In this document: positions 15,457-22,280 of the stretch, piece after piece
How the letters are laid out: each line of letters opens with the position of its first letter
Numbering within the stretch: position 1 is the first letter of the stretch
From: CAYPEK01 sp964409645
GTDB lineage: Bacteria; UBP15; UBA6099
NCBI GenBank assembly: GCA_964409645.1
Contig: CAYPEK010000070.1
Location: 1 to 22,546, forward strand
Length of the DNA stretch: 22,546 bases
Direction: 5' to 3'
Position numbers and translations under genes: made by a program
Notes under the pieces: generated by a model
Told to the model about the DNA's origin: nothing
The model's input: only the letters and a program-made list of their open reading frames with translations
Databases searched by the model: none

Positions 15457-15525
15457 TCAGGGTTTTTTAAGATATTTCCTAACCCTCAGTATTGTCGGCG
15501 GTCGAATGAAATAATACGTATGCAT
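15457..15525 (-). CDS. 22-residue basic peptide behind a structured leader
   Basis: ATG 15525 to TGA 15457 encodes a 22-residue peptide beginning MHTYYFIRPP and ending VRKYLKKP, rich in Arg/Lys and aromatic residues. AAAGGAG (15540-15534) lies eight bases before the ATG, a strong ribosome binding site. The unit has its own promoter (15674-15645) and terminator (15421-15402), so no larger gene is co-transcribed; this argues that the peptide, or the RNA itself, is the product. The bases ACCACC just before the ATG can pair with GGTGGT 40 bases upstream, which would bury the start codon. I do not recognise the peptide. It could instead be a by-product of a non-coding RNA. Confidence 0.55.
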   Translation of the reverse strand: MHTYYFIRPPTILRVRKYLKKP

Positions 15526-15638
15526 GGTGGTCTCTCCTTTCCAAACACGGGAGGCGGCCCGGTTTCCCGTAACCACCCTATCGTCCCAGCGGCCTTGGCA
15601 CTTTGGCTTTAGGCCTGAAGGGATCGGAGGCTATTTGA
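15526..15638 (-). ncRNA. Structured 5' leader, riboswitch-like, class unknown
   Basis: The predicted RNA starts near 15638 and folds in two blocks. The first has TCCC (15623-15620) pairing with GGGA (15587-15584) around GGCCT (15615-15611) / AGGCC (15595-15591), with a purine-rich loop containing AAAGCCAAAGTGCCAA. The second has GGTGGT (15577-15572) pairing with ACCACC (15531-15526) next to the start codon, around ACGGGA (15570-15565) / TCCCGT (15552-15547). The ribosome binding site lies in the outer stem's internal 3' segment. GCCTCC occurs twice (15631-15626 and 15555-15550) and can pair with the GGAG of that site. I compared it by memory with cyclic-di-GMP, cobalamin and glutamine classes and could not match it. 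Confidence 0.55.
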
Positions 15639-15644
15639 GCGTAT

Positions 15645-15674
15645 ATTGTATTCGGCGCAAGTGACGTGTGTCAA
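15645..15674 (-). promoter_or_regulatory. Promoter of the structured-leader unit
   Basis: On the minus strand a perfect TTGACA (15674-15669) is followed after 18 bases by TACAAT (15650-15645). Transcription would start near 15638, just before the foldable leader. Confidence 0.65.
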
Positions 15675-15787
15675 CGATCATTTTGACTATTTCTCATAGA
15701 TATTCCTGTAAATCAAAACATAATCGCGACACAATATATTTCACCTTTTTTCGGATAGCCGGATTTAAATTGGATGTGCCCATGAAT

Positions 15788-15793
15788 TATAAT
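15788..15793 (+). promoter_or_regulatory. Possible -10 box for the membrane-anchored protein gene
   Basis: A perfect TATAAT 30 bases before the ATG at 15818; the matching -35 region (TTAAAT, 15765-15770) is weak. The resulting leader would just include the ribosome binding site. Confidence 0.3.
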
Positions 15794-15817
15794 TTATATG
15801 AAGAGGAGAAATACTTT

Positions 15818-16312
15818 ATGTCGGACTCGGCCAACAACAAAACGGGAGAAAAAGGTAAAGCGCTGCAGAACACGGTGTTTTACGCCTGCATCGTGCTCAC
15901 CGCCCTGCTCGTTGTCGCGGTTGCTCTCCTTGCCAGACAATATTCAAAGAACGCCGACTATGTGGTGAGCCGCGCGGTCGTCCTTAAAGGCGTTGAGCCG
16001 CCCTCCGATTCAGCGTCGGACAAGACAGTGAGAGAATGGATATCGAAATACTCCGACGCGACACCCGGCTGCGTCTGCGCGCTCGGCCGCCCGAACGCCA
16101 ACGAAAAGAATTCCGCCCTGCTCCTCTGCATCGGCTACTCGGTGAAGCGCGGCTCTGTTCCGGCCTGCGTCATCGACACGAAAAAACTTCCAGCCGGCGT
16201 CTCGATGACAGTCTCCCCACACTCCGACGCCGACTTCCGCATCAAATTCGTTTACATACTCAGCACAATCACCAACTCTGAAATCATCGCCCCGCGAACC
16301 GGAAGACTATAA
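15818..16312 (+). CDS. Unknown membrane-anchored protein with one N-terminal helix
   Basis: A 164-aa protein I do not recognise. ATG 15818 follows GAGGAG nine bases upstream; a longer frame from 15668 has no such site. Residues 17-39 (TVFYACIVLTALLVVAVALLA) form one membrane helix after a short charged N-terminus, so the bulk should lie in the periplasm. The soluble part includes VSRAVVLKGVEPPSD, WISKYSDATPGCVCALGRPN and ALLLCIGYSVKRGSVPACVI. The four Cys of the soluble part could form disulfides. It stands alone between the divergent small-RNA unit and the convergent esterase (21 bp apart). Possibly an envelope accessory protein; no function is claimed. Confidence 0.7.
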   Translation: MSDSANNKTGEKGKALQNTVFYACIVLTALLVVAVALLARQYSKNADYVVSRAVVLKGVEPPSDSASDKTVREWISKYSDATPGCVCALGRPNANEKNSALLLCIGYSVKRGSVPACVIDTKKLPAGVSMTVSPHSDADFRIKFVYILSTITNSEIIAPRTGRL

Positions 16313-16333
16313 TGTATTCATAGGTTTATTCTT

Positions 16334-17494
16334 TTACTTCCCCGTCATGCCGAAAGCGGCGGCGTGGAACGAGAGTATGTTGCCAAGCCGTGACCGCCAG
16401 TAGCGCCCGGTGTGAATTCCGTTCGCGTTCAGTTCGGTCGCAGGGATTATGTGTTCCGCAGGAGCCGACAGGATTTCCATCTTGTCCAGCAGCGCTTGAA
16501 ATTTCTTGAATCCGGCGAAGTTCTTCATCCCGGAAAACGTGTCCTTCGACCCGGCGTCGTAGTATATCTTCACATCCTTGCGCGTTATGTTTTTCAGGCG
16601 GTAATACGGATCGTTGCGCATGAGATACTGCTTGTCGATCTTCACCTTATCGAGGTCCGACATGTCGCCCTCACTGAAAACGGTGACGACTTCCGGCGTG
16701 CCGCCTTTCATGTAGCTGTTCGAGAACGGGTCCGTCAGCATGTCCGTGAGCGTGTACAGCGCGCTCAGCGACGTGACCGACACGAAAACGTCAGGATTGC
16801 CAAGCAGCAAATTCATCGAGCCGACGCCGCCCATCGAGAAGCCGCCTATTCCACGGTGATCGCGGTCCGGGATCGTCCGATACGTCGTGTCGATGTACTT
16901 AACGAGATCGTTCACAACGTACGTTTCGTACATCCCGGTCGCGCCCTTCCGTATTTTGCCCTCAAATTCCGGCCCGTCGAGCGGCGGCCACTGTTTTTTG
17001 CCGTCCATCCTATTCATGTAGAAGCTCGAATCGCCGTCCGGCATCACGATTATCATTTCCGGCAGCGGCAGCGGCGCGGCCGGATAGTCAACCTTCATCG
17101 CGTCGATTATGCCCTGCGCGAGCCCGACGTTGTTCGTTTCGAGGCACGAGAGCAGCGCGTCGTAGCCGGAAACCGTGAAAAGACAATCCGCAACCGGTTT
17201 CACCTGCTCCTGATCCCACCAGTGGTTTTCCTCCTCCTCGGGAAGAAAACGGTCGGGGTTGTTGCGCGCGAAATTGTAGCCGTGCAGCAGGTAAACGACC
17301 GGGTAGCGCTTATTTGTGTCCTTATCGTAGGTCGGCGGCAGATAAATCCGGTAAGCCTTCTCCGTTCCGAGCGCATCCGAATAGAAAGTCGCCTTGTCCG
17401 GAGGCGCCGCGAGCAGCCGCGCGGGCGTCAGAAGCGCGGCCGAAAATGCCGCCGCCGCGATTATCAAAACCGCCAAACAGTTTTTCATTTTCAT
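16334..17494 (-). CDS. Secreted alpha/beta-hydrolase esterase (PF00756-type)
   Basis: A 386-aa exported esterase of the putative esterase / esterase D-like family, which includes feruloyl and acetyl-xylan esterases and mycolyltransferases. The signal peptide covers residues 1-30 (LAVLIIAAAAFSAALL). The oxyanion strand is VVYLLHGYN (67-74), the nucleophile Ser220 sits in GIGGFSMGGVGS, the acid is probably Asp318 (AGSKDTF) and the base His361 (GIHTGRYW). ATG 17494 (MKMKN) is preferred over upstream starts because GGGAG lies eight bases before it and the signal peptide then begins properly. An acidic, Trp-rich insert at about 80-95 (FLPEEEENHWWDQE) is unusual and may shape the substrate pocket. 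The natural ester is unknown. Confidence 0.9.
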   Translation of the reverse strand: MKMKNCLAVLIIAAAAFSAALLTPARLLAAPPDKATFYSDALGTEKAYRIYLPPTYDKDTNKRYPVVYLLHGYNFARNNPDRFLPEEEENHWWDQEQVKPVADCLFTVSGYDALLSCLETNNVGLAQGIIDAMKVDYPAAPLPLPEMIIVMPDGDSSFYMNRMDGKKQWPPLDGPEFEGKIRKGATGMYETYVVNDLVKYIDTTYRTIPDRDHRGIGGFSMGGVGSMNLLLGNPDVFVSVTSLSALYTLTDMLTDPFSNSYMKGGTPEVVTVFSEGDMSDLDKVKIDKQYLMRNDPYYRLKNITRKDVKIYYDAGSKDTFSGMKNFAGFKKFQALLDKMEILSAPAEHIIPATELNANGIHTGRYWRSRLGNILSFHAAAFGMTGK

Positions 17495-17678
17495 AACGAT
17501 TTCTCCCATCGAGTCGCCTTTTCGGCCCTGACCACGGTACCGTCCTCCCATTCAAAGGCGTTACAACGAATAATCTAACATATTCAGGCATATTTTTTAA
17601 AGCCGCCGACGTTTACAGATCAAATAAAATTGATTGACATATTAATTATTTTGATAAAATTTTAAAAATATTTTAAAT

Positions 17679-17707
17679 TTGTATTTTCAGATCGCCTGTG
17701 ATATGCT
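17679..17707 (+). promoter_or_regulatory. Possible promoter for the SDR gene
   Basis: TTGTAT (17679-17684), 17-base spacer, TATGCT (17702-17707). A perfect TTGACA at 17634-17639 upstream lacks a well-spaced -10 partner. The region is very AT-rich and several overlapping promoters are possible. Confidence 0.4.
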
Positions 17708-17754
17708 GATAAGTCCAAATAGCAATATTAAGGATTTATAAGAGGAGGAGAATT

Positions 17755-18807
17755 ATGGATAAATACTTAGTCACCGGCGCTTGCGGCTTCACCGGGTCCC
17801 ACATCTGTGACATTTTAACTGAAAAAGGGCTCCCGTTCAGGGCAACCGATGTTGAATCGGCGGACAGGCGCTACCTTCCGGCCGGCGCCGAATTCGTAGC
17901 CGCCGACCTCACACAGCCCGAAACGCTGAAACCGATCCTCGAGGGCATCACATACGTGCTGCACCCCGCGGCCATTTTCGACTGGTGGGCCTCCGAGGAA
18001 AAGCTGAACGCGGTCAACGTCACCGGGATGGAAAACATCTGCGCGGCGGCGAAAGCGGCGGGCGTGAAGCGGCTCGTCTCGTGGAGCACAAGCGGAGTCT
18101 ATGGCGATCAGAAGTTCGACAAACTCCCGATCAGCGAAGACTACCCCACTAAACCGATCGACAAATACAGCATCTCGAAACACCGGCAGGACAAGATAGC
18201 CCTGCGATACAACAACGAGGAAGGCCTTGAGACCGCCGTCATCCGGCCGGGCATCATTTACGGCCCCCGCTCGAAATACGGCGCGATGCAGTTCTTCGAC
18301 GGTTTTGCGCTGCTTCCGGTTGTGCCGATCCCGGTCAATTTCGACGAGTACAAGCTCGGCACCGTGCACGCGCGCGACATCGCCGGCGCGGGCATATTCG
18401 TAGCGACGAAACCCGAGGCGGCTGGCCAGATTTACGGCGTCGTCGATGGTTCGGACGTCACAATCGCGCAGTTCTGGCGCCACATTGCCTCGGCAATGAA
18501 CAAGCCGACCGTTCCGATCTACCTGCCGCCGATGCTCGCCCGCCACAGCGGACTTCTCGCAGCCGACATCCTCGAATTCGTCGCCAAAAACTACACACAC
18601 AAGCGCCCACTCGTCGAGAAGGATCCCATACGCTTCTTCCCGACTTCGCTCGATATCAGCAACCAGAAAATCCGCGACCTCGGCTACACTTTCGAGTATC
18701 CGGATCCCCGCATCGGCGTCATCGAAACGGTGGACTGGATGCGCGACGAAGGTTTGCTCGATGTCAACGTCATCAACTTCATTAAAGAGCAGTTCACACC
18801 GGCATAA
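17755..18807 (+). CDS. NAD(P)-dependent epimerase/dehydratase (extended SDR)
   Basis: A 350-aa cytoplasmic oxidoreductase of the extended short-chain dehydrogenase family. The Rossmann motif is GACGFTGSH (Gly8, Gly11, Gly14); the catalytic Ser/Thr lie in WSTSGVYG (110-117) and the Tyr-Lys pair in YSISK (Tyr138, Lys142). VIRPGIIYGPRSKYG is the usual substrate-domain loop, and the C-terminal half is typical of 3-beta-hydroxysteroid dehydrogenase or dihydroflavonol-reductase-like members. GAGGAGGAG lies seven bases before ATG 17755, a very strong ribosome binding site. It is a single-gene unit closed by a terminator at 18827. The substrate (nucleotide sugar, sterol-like or isoprenoid alcohol) cannot be told from sequence alone. 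Confidence 0.92.
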   Translation: MDKYLVTGACGFTGSHICDILTEKGLPFRATDVESADRRYLPAGAEFVAADLTQPETLKPILEGITYVLHPAAIFDWWASEEKLNAVNVTGMENICAAAKAAGVKRLVSWSTSGVYGDQKFDKLPISEDYPTKPIDKYSISKHRQDKIALRYNNEEGLETAVIRPGIIYGPRSKYGAMQFFDGFALLPVVPIPVNFDEYKLGTVHARDIAGAGIFVATKPEAAGQIYGVVDGSDVTIAQFWRHIASAMNKPTVPIYLPPMLARHSGLLAADILEFVAKNYTHKRPLVEKDPIRFFPTSLDISNQKIRDLGYTFEYPDPRIGVIETVDWMRDEGLLDVNVINFIKEQFTPA

Positions 18808-18826
18808 CAGGCACGCTTTAATATAT

Positions 18827-18861
18827 AAAAAAAGAGCGTCCGCGAGGGCGCTCTTTTTTTT
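18827..18861 (+). terminator. Intrinsic terminator after the SDR gene
   Basis: An A-run, GAGCGTCC (18834-18841), a GCGA tetraloop (18842-18845), GGGCGCTC (18846-18853) and a run of eight T. Like the htrA terminator it uses a GNRA-type loop. The A and T tracts would allow function on both strands. Confidence 0.92.
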
Positions 18862-18900
18862 ATCCCACGCACGCATATAGACGATAACATACGGAAACAT

Positions 18901-18928
18901 TTGTGTCTTTTTGGCTTTGTGTTATTAT
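18901..18928 (+). promoter_or_regulatory. Possible promoter for the acyltransferase gene
   Basis: TTGTGT (18901-18906), 16-base spacer, TATTAT (18923-18928), 33 bases before the start codon. Confidence 0.4.
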
Positions 18929-18961
18929 GAATCGTCACGTTTGATTTAGGCGGGTGAAACC

Positions 18962-19672
18962 ATGTCGTTTTATAAGAATTTAGTTAATTTCATAGCACCT
19001 GTGGCGAAAGCATATCACCGGATCGAAATTGAAGGCATCGAGAACGTGCCGCCGTCCGGCGAAGGCTTCATAGTCGTCGCAAACCACAGCGGCTGGTTCG
19101 GCTGGGACGCTATAGTCATAGGCGCGCTTCTCAGCGAGCACATCGTCCACTGGCTCGCGTGGAGCTATGAAAAAGAACACCCGTCGTGGGACCTCTCCGT
19201 GAAAGCACTCGACGGCATCCTATGCAACAAAGAGAAACCATTTCCATACGGAGATGCAGTCGATATGCTGAAAAGAGGCGAATCGGTCGGGATATTCCCC
19301 GAAGGGAACAGCAACCCGATGACGAAGTGGTATCGGCTGCGGCCGTTTCTTCCGGGCTTCGCGAGGCTGGCCGCGATGTCGGGCGCGACGGTGCTGCCGT
19401 GCGCAGTGGCCGGACTCGAAGAGGCCAGCCCGATTCTATGGGCGAAAGAGGAAATCGGCGAACCGATAAAAACATCGATAGCGCTGCCGGTGGTGTTCCC
19501 GACAAAAGTGCACATGTGCTTCGGAGCCCCGATGAGATTCGGCGCCGATCCCGGAGACCGCGACGCACTCCTCGCGGCGGCCGCCGAAACACAGCGCGAA
19601 ATACTCTCATTGCTGAAACGCTATCGCCCGAAAGCCTACGCCGAATCGGCGGACGGAAGAACTATCACTTGA
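18962..19672 (+). CDS. PlsC-family 1-acylglycerol-phosphate acyltransferase-like protein
   Basis: A 236-aa lysophospholipid acyltransferase-fold protein, probably moving fatty acyl groups to a lysophospholipid or glycerophosphate at the inner membrane. The active-site block is ANHSGWFGWDAI (residues 40-51) and the glycerol-phosphate binding block is GIFPEGNSNP (110-119). The His42 to Asp49 spacing is six residues, whereas classic PlsC proteins have four, so it belongs to a variant branch or uses another acid. A GLEEASPILW segment and FGAPMRF near the end match the later conserved motifs of the fold. ATG 18962 follows GGCGGGTG. The gene is convergent with the next, the stop codons lying eight bases apart. 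Confidence 0.88.
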   Translation: MSFYKNLVNFIAPVAKAYHRIEIEGIENVPPSGEGFIVVANHSGWFGWDAIVIGALLSEHIVHWLAWSYEKEHPSWDLSVKALDGILCNKEKPFPYGDAVDMLKRGESVGIFPEGNSNPMTKWYRLRPFLPGFARLAAMSGATVLPCAVAGLEEASPILWAKEEIGEPIKTSIALPVVFPTKVHMCFGAPMRFGADPGDRDALLAAAAETQREILSLLKRYRPKAYAESADGRTIT

Positions 19673-19680
19673 AATCCTGT

Positions 19681-20514
19681 TTATTTCTGCTGGTCGAGAA
19701 GTCTCTTTGCGCAGTCGGGGCAGACACCGTGGCTGAATGTTGCGTCGGAATATTCGGTGACATAGTCCTCGATGCTCTTCCATGAAGAGTCGGGCTGCTT
19801 GATCCTCTTGCACCACGCGCAGATGGGCAGCAACCCCTGCAGGACCCGCACCTCTGCCATCGTTTTTTCAAGATTAAGCCGAAGCGCCTTTTCGATTTCC
19901 ACCATCCTGAAAATCCTGCGCCGGTCAATCTCGGTCCTGTAAACCATCGCTACCCCGAGAGCATTATAAAATGCAAACGAAAGAAATATCGCAATCACTT
20001 CAACCACTGTGTACGAAACAGGAGGAATAAATATGATGTAGAGGAAAACAACGGAACCGTAAAACCCCGTAACCAGCTTGCTCGGCACCGTCATGGGTAT
20101 TGCCACATAGAGACAATAAAGCATAAGACTGTGAACGAGAATGTAGGAAAAACCGCTGTGCGGCCGCCAGTATGTAATCCACATCGCGAACGAAAAACCT
20201 ATCATGATCCAGCCGAACATTACTTTGTCGATTATAAAAGGATTCTTAGCGCCGCGCATGTAAACGGCGATAACCAGAGTTAATAATATGAAAGTGAAAC
20301 GCACCACTAAATGAAGATTCAGAATCAATCCTTTCTGAGTGGCAAAGTCGGAAAATATAAAAGACACCCAAGCAAGCATTCCGATGACCGCCACTATATA
20401 GTACTGGCGTTTTTGCTCCGCCAACACCATATTCCTGAAATCACGCTCAATAAGTTCAGACTTAAACGTAGCCGTCAGGTTATTCAACTGCATGTTCTCG
20501 TTGATTTGAGTCAT
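19681..20514 (-). CDS. Polytopic membrane protein with C-terminal Cys-rich sensor-type module
   Basis: A 277-aa protein with several membrane helices (at least five hydrophobic stretches between about residues 37 and 185), a short coiled coil (RRRIFRMVEIEKALRLNLEK) and a C-terminal module LPICAWCKRIKQPDSSWKSI...FSHGVCPDC. That module (LPICxxCKxIR..W..IE.YI....FSHGxCP.C) is familiar as a C-terminal extension on many histidine kinases, PAS and receiver proteins; its two Cys pairs suggest metal or redox binding, but its role is unknown. Here it is attached to membrane helices without a kinase, cyclase or receiver. Start is uncertain: ATG 20514 is used; TTG 20538 and ATG 20493 are in frame and no ribosome binding site decides. 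Confidence 0.75.
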   Translation of the reverse strand: MTQINENMQLNNLTATFKSELIERDFRNMVLAEQKRQYYIVAVIGMLAWVSFIFSDFATQKGLILNLHLVVRFTFILLTLVIAVYMRGAKNPFIIDKVMFGWIMIGFSFAMWITYWRPHSGFSYILVHSLMLYCLYVAIPMTVPSKLVTGFYGSVVFLYIIFIPPVSYTVVEVIAIFLSFAFYNALGVAMVYRTEIDRRRIFRMVEIEKALRLNLEKTMAEVRVLQGLLPICAWCKRIKQPDSSWKSIEDYVTEYSDATFSHGVCPDCAKRLLDQQK

Positions 20515-20538
20515 CAGCGTTGCCCGATTGAAGCGCAA

Positions 20539-20557
20539 AACAAGTAGCTTGCTTGTT
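20539..20557. promoter_or_regulatory. Dyad upstream of the Cys-module membrane protein
   Basis: AACAAG-TAGCTTG-CTTGTT is a perfect 6-bp dyad with a 7-base centre, directly before the gene. It could be an operator or leader hairpin. Confidence 0.3.
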
Positions 20558-20673
20558 TAATACAATTTTAACACCAACGCTTCAATACAACAACATTTCC
20601 GTTTTTATGAAAATGCCGTCAGACAATCCGTCCGCGTGAAATATGATTATTTATCGCGTCTTCGCGGTTTTGA

Positions 20674-22191
20674 TCAAAACACTTTCTTAAAAAACTTCTC
20701 TACTTTATTTCCGGCGTCGCGCACCTGATCCGCAACCGAATCCGTCGCGAGCTTGCCCGCTTTAACCGACACGTCAGGCTGGTCGAACGTGCCGCGGATG
20801 CTCACCGGAAAACGGTATCCTACACTGCCGTCCGGCAGCACATTGGACACCACTTTTTTGAACAGTCCCTTACGAACCATATCCTTCGACACTTCACACT
20901 TGCCCGACAGATCGAGCGTGCGGTTGAGGCCGATCGAACCTTCGAGCTGCATCAGCAGTTCGTCGCTGTCGAAGACTCCGCCGGCGACACCGACGATGCC
21001 TTTCTCCGCCTTGAGCTTCGCCGCGATCGCCCTGTACGGAACAGGCGGTTCGTTTTCGCCTTTAAGCCCGCTTATTTCGCCGTTTCGCAACTCGAAGCCG
21101 CCTTCGCCGGAAACCGTCATAACGTCCTTCGCGCTTCCCTTCGCGAATATATCCGCATCCAGCTCACCGGTTATTGCAGGCTGTTTTTGCACGATCCCAA
21201 TTACAGCATCGACAGGGAACCTTTTTGCGTTCGCCTTAACCTCGAACTGCCAAGGCGACGCCGCCGAAAAAACGCCGCCGGCACGCAGCCGGCCGCCTCC
21301 GTCCATCCTTATATCGAAATCGCTGATCTCAATCTTCCCATCTGCGGCCGGACTGAACTCCACCAGCGCACGATTCATTTTCTTGCCGCCAAGCAACCCT
21401 TTCGACAGCATCAGTTCGCCCTCCGCCTGCTCGCTGCCGCGCACGCCGAATATTCTGAAATCGAACACGCCTCCGCCTGATGCGTTCACCTCCGGCAGCG
21501 CGCGCGTCTCCGAAAAACTACGCGCAATCGGTATAAAATCAGAGAGCACGAACGGCTCCGAGCGCAGCCGCAGCGACACTTTCGCGCCGGGCGTTTCGTT
21601 CCAGTTCCCTTTCAGCGTCAGAACGCTGCCGCCTTTTTTGATTTTGAAGTTCCGCAATGTGTATTCGCCCTTGTCGCCGGATGCAATCGACGCGCTCACA
21701 ATGTTGAATTTCTCACGCGGCGGATTCTTGCCAAGCTTGTAGTCCGCCCATTCGACTGTAACATTTTGCAGAATGATGCGTGGCGTATTGCTCTGCTCGT
21801 CCTTCTTTTTCATCTTGCTCATAATTTCGATGATGTTGATTTTCCCGTCGGCTCCGCGGCTGATCCGCGCCGTCGCGCCGCCGATAACTATTCCGGTAAA
21901 CGGAGACGAAGGGTGCAGAATCGAGCCGAGTCCGAACGTGAGCCGCAACGATTTGACATTCAGAAACTCGCTTCCTCCGGCAGGGTCATACAGGCGAAGG
22001 TCCTTCAGTTCCACGCCGCCCGGAAATCCGGCTTTGATGTCACCGAGTTTGTACTTGCACGGGAGGTTCTCCTTTAGTTGTTTGTCCACCACCTTCATGG
22101 CGGACTTCTTCAGAGGTCCGATCCCGAGCAGCGCACCCGCCGCACCGCTGACAACAGCCAGAGCTATTATTATCGCCAAAAATTTTTTCAT
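20674..22191 (-). CDS. AsmA-like envelope protein
   Basis: A 505-aa protein of the AsmA / DUF748-like superfamily, inner-membrane anchored with a large periplasmic beta-rich body; relatives bridge the periplasm and help lipid transport or outer-membrane assembly. Residues 1-25 form the membrane anchor (FLAIIIALAVVSGAAGALLG). The N-terminal part has VELKDLRLYDPAGGSEFLNVK and VTVEWADYK; the C-terminal part has the AsmA repeat style ITGELDADIFAKGSAKD, LDLSGKCEVSKDMV and VSIRGTFDQPDVSVKAGKL just before the end, a typical AsmA C-terminal motif. ATG 22191 follows AAGGA eight bases upstream. It may share a transcript with the upstream hydrolase on the same strand, 89 bp away. Confidence 0.85.
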   Translation of the reverse strand: MKKFLAIIIALAVVSGAAGALLGIGPLKKSAMKVVDKQLKENLPCKYKLGDIKAGFPGGVELKDLRLYDPAGGSEFLNVKSLRLTFGLGSILHPSSPFTGIVIGGATARISRGADGKINIIEIMSKMKKKDEQSNTPRIILQNVTVEWADYKLGKNPPREKFNIVSASIASGDKGEYTLRNFKIKKGGSVLTLKGNWNETPGAKVSLRLRSEPFVLSDFIPIARSFSETRALPEVNASGGGVFDFRIFGVRGSEQAEGELMLSKGLLGGKKMNRALVEFSPAADGKIEISDFDIRMDGGGRLRAGGVFSAASPWQFEVKANAKRFPVDAVIGIVQKQPAITGELDADIFAKGSAKDVMTVSGEGGFELRNGEISGLKGENEPPVPYRAIAAKLKAEKGIVGVAGGVFDSDELLMQLEGSIGLNRTLDLSGKCEVSKDMVRKGLFKKVVSNVLPDGSVGYRFPVSIRGTFDQPDVSVKAGKLATDSVADQVRDAGNKVEKFFKKVF

Positions 22192-22216
22192 TATTTCATC
22201 CTTATTAATTATGTGT

Positions 22217-22278
22217 CCGCTTGCTTACGCGCGCGGTTCGTTTTTTTCCTCGCTACTCGCTACTCTATCCTCGCTACT
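22217..22278. repeat. Short repeats in the AsmA-hydrolase spacer
   Basis: CTCGCTACT occurs at 22249-22257, 22256-22264 (overlapping, period 7) and 22270-22278. Next to it CCGC...GCGG (22217-22236) frames TTACGCGCG. I recall both kinds of sequence from spacers of unrelated genomes, but could not search. Confidence 0.45.
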
Positions 22279-22280
22279 TT

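Noticed and set aside
15370..15612. 80-codon plus-strand frame
   Set aside because: It is the antisense of the structured leader unit and lacks a ribosome binding site.
15526..15638. Leader read as a cyclic-di-GMP (GEMM) riboswitch
   Set aside because: It has GGGACG and GCC-AAAG pieces but lacks the GGCAAACC and GGGACGCAAAGC order of that class.
16412..17578. 388-codon plus-strand open frame antisense to the esterase
   Set aside because: Composition dominated by Arg and Val as in a reverse-strand shadow; the minus-strand esterase has an intact triad and signal peptide.
17815..18900. 361-codon minus-strand open frame opposite the SDR gene
   Set aside because: It would start inside the terminator region and has no family motif; the SDR frame has Rossmann and Tyr-Lys motifs.
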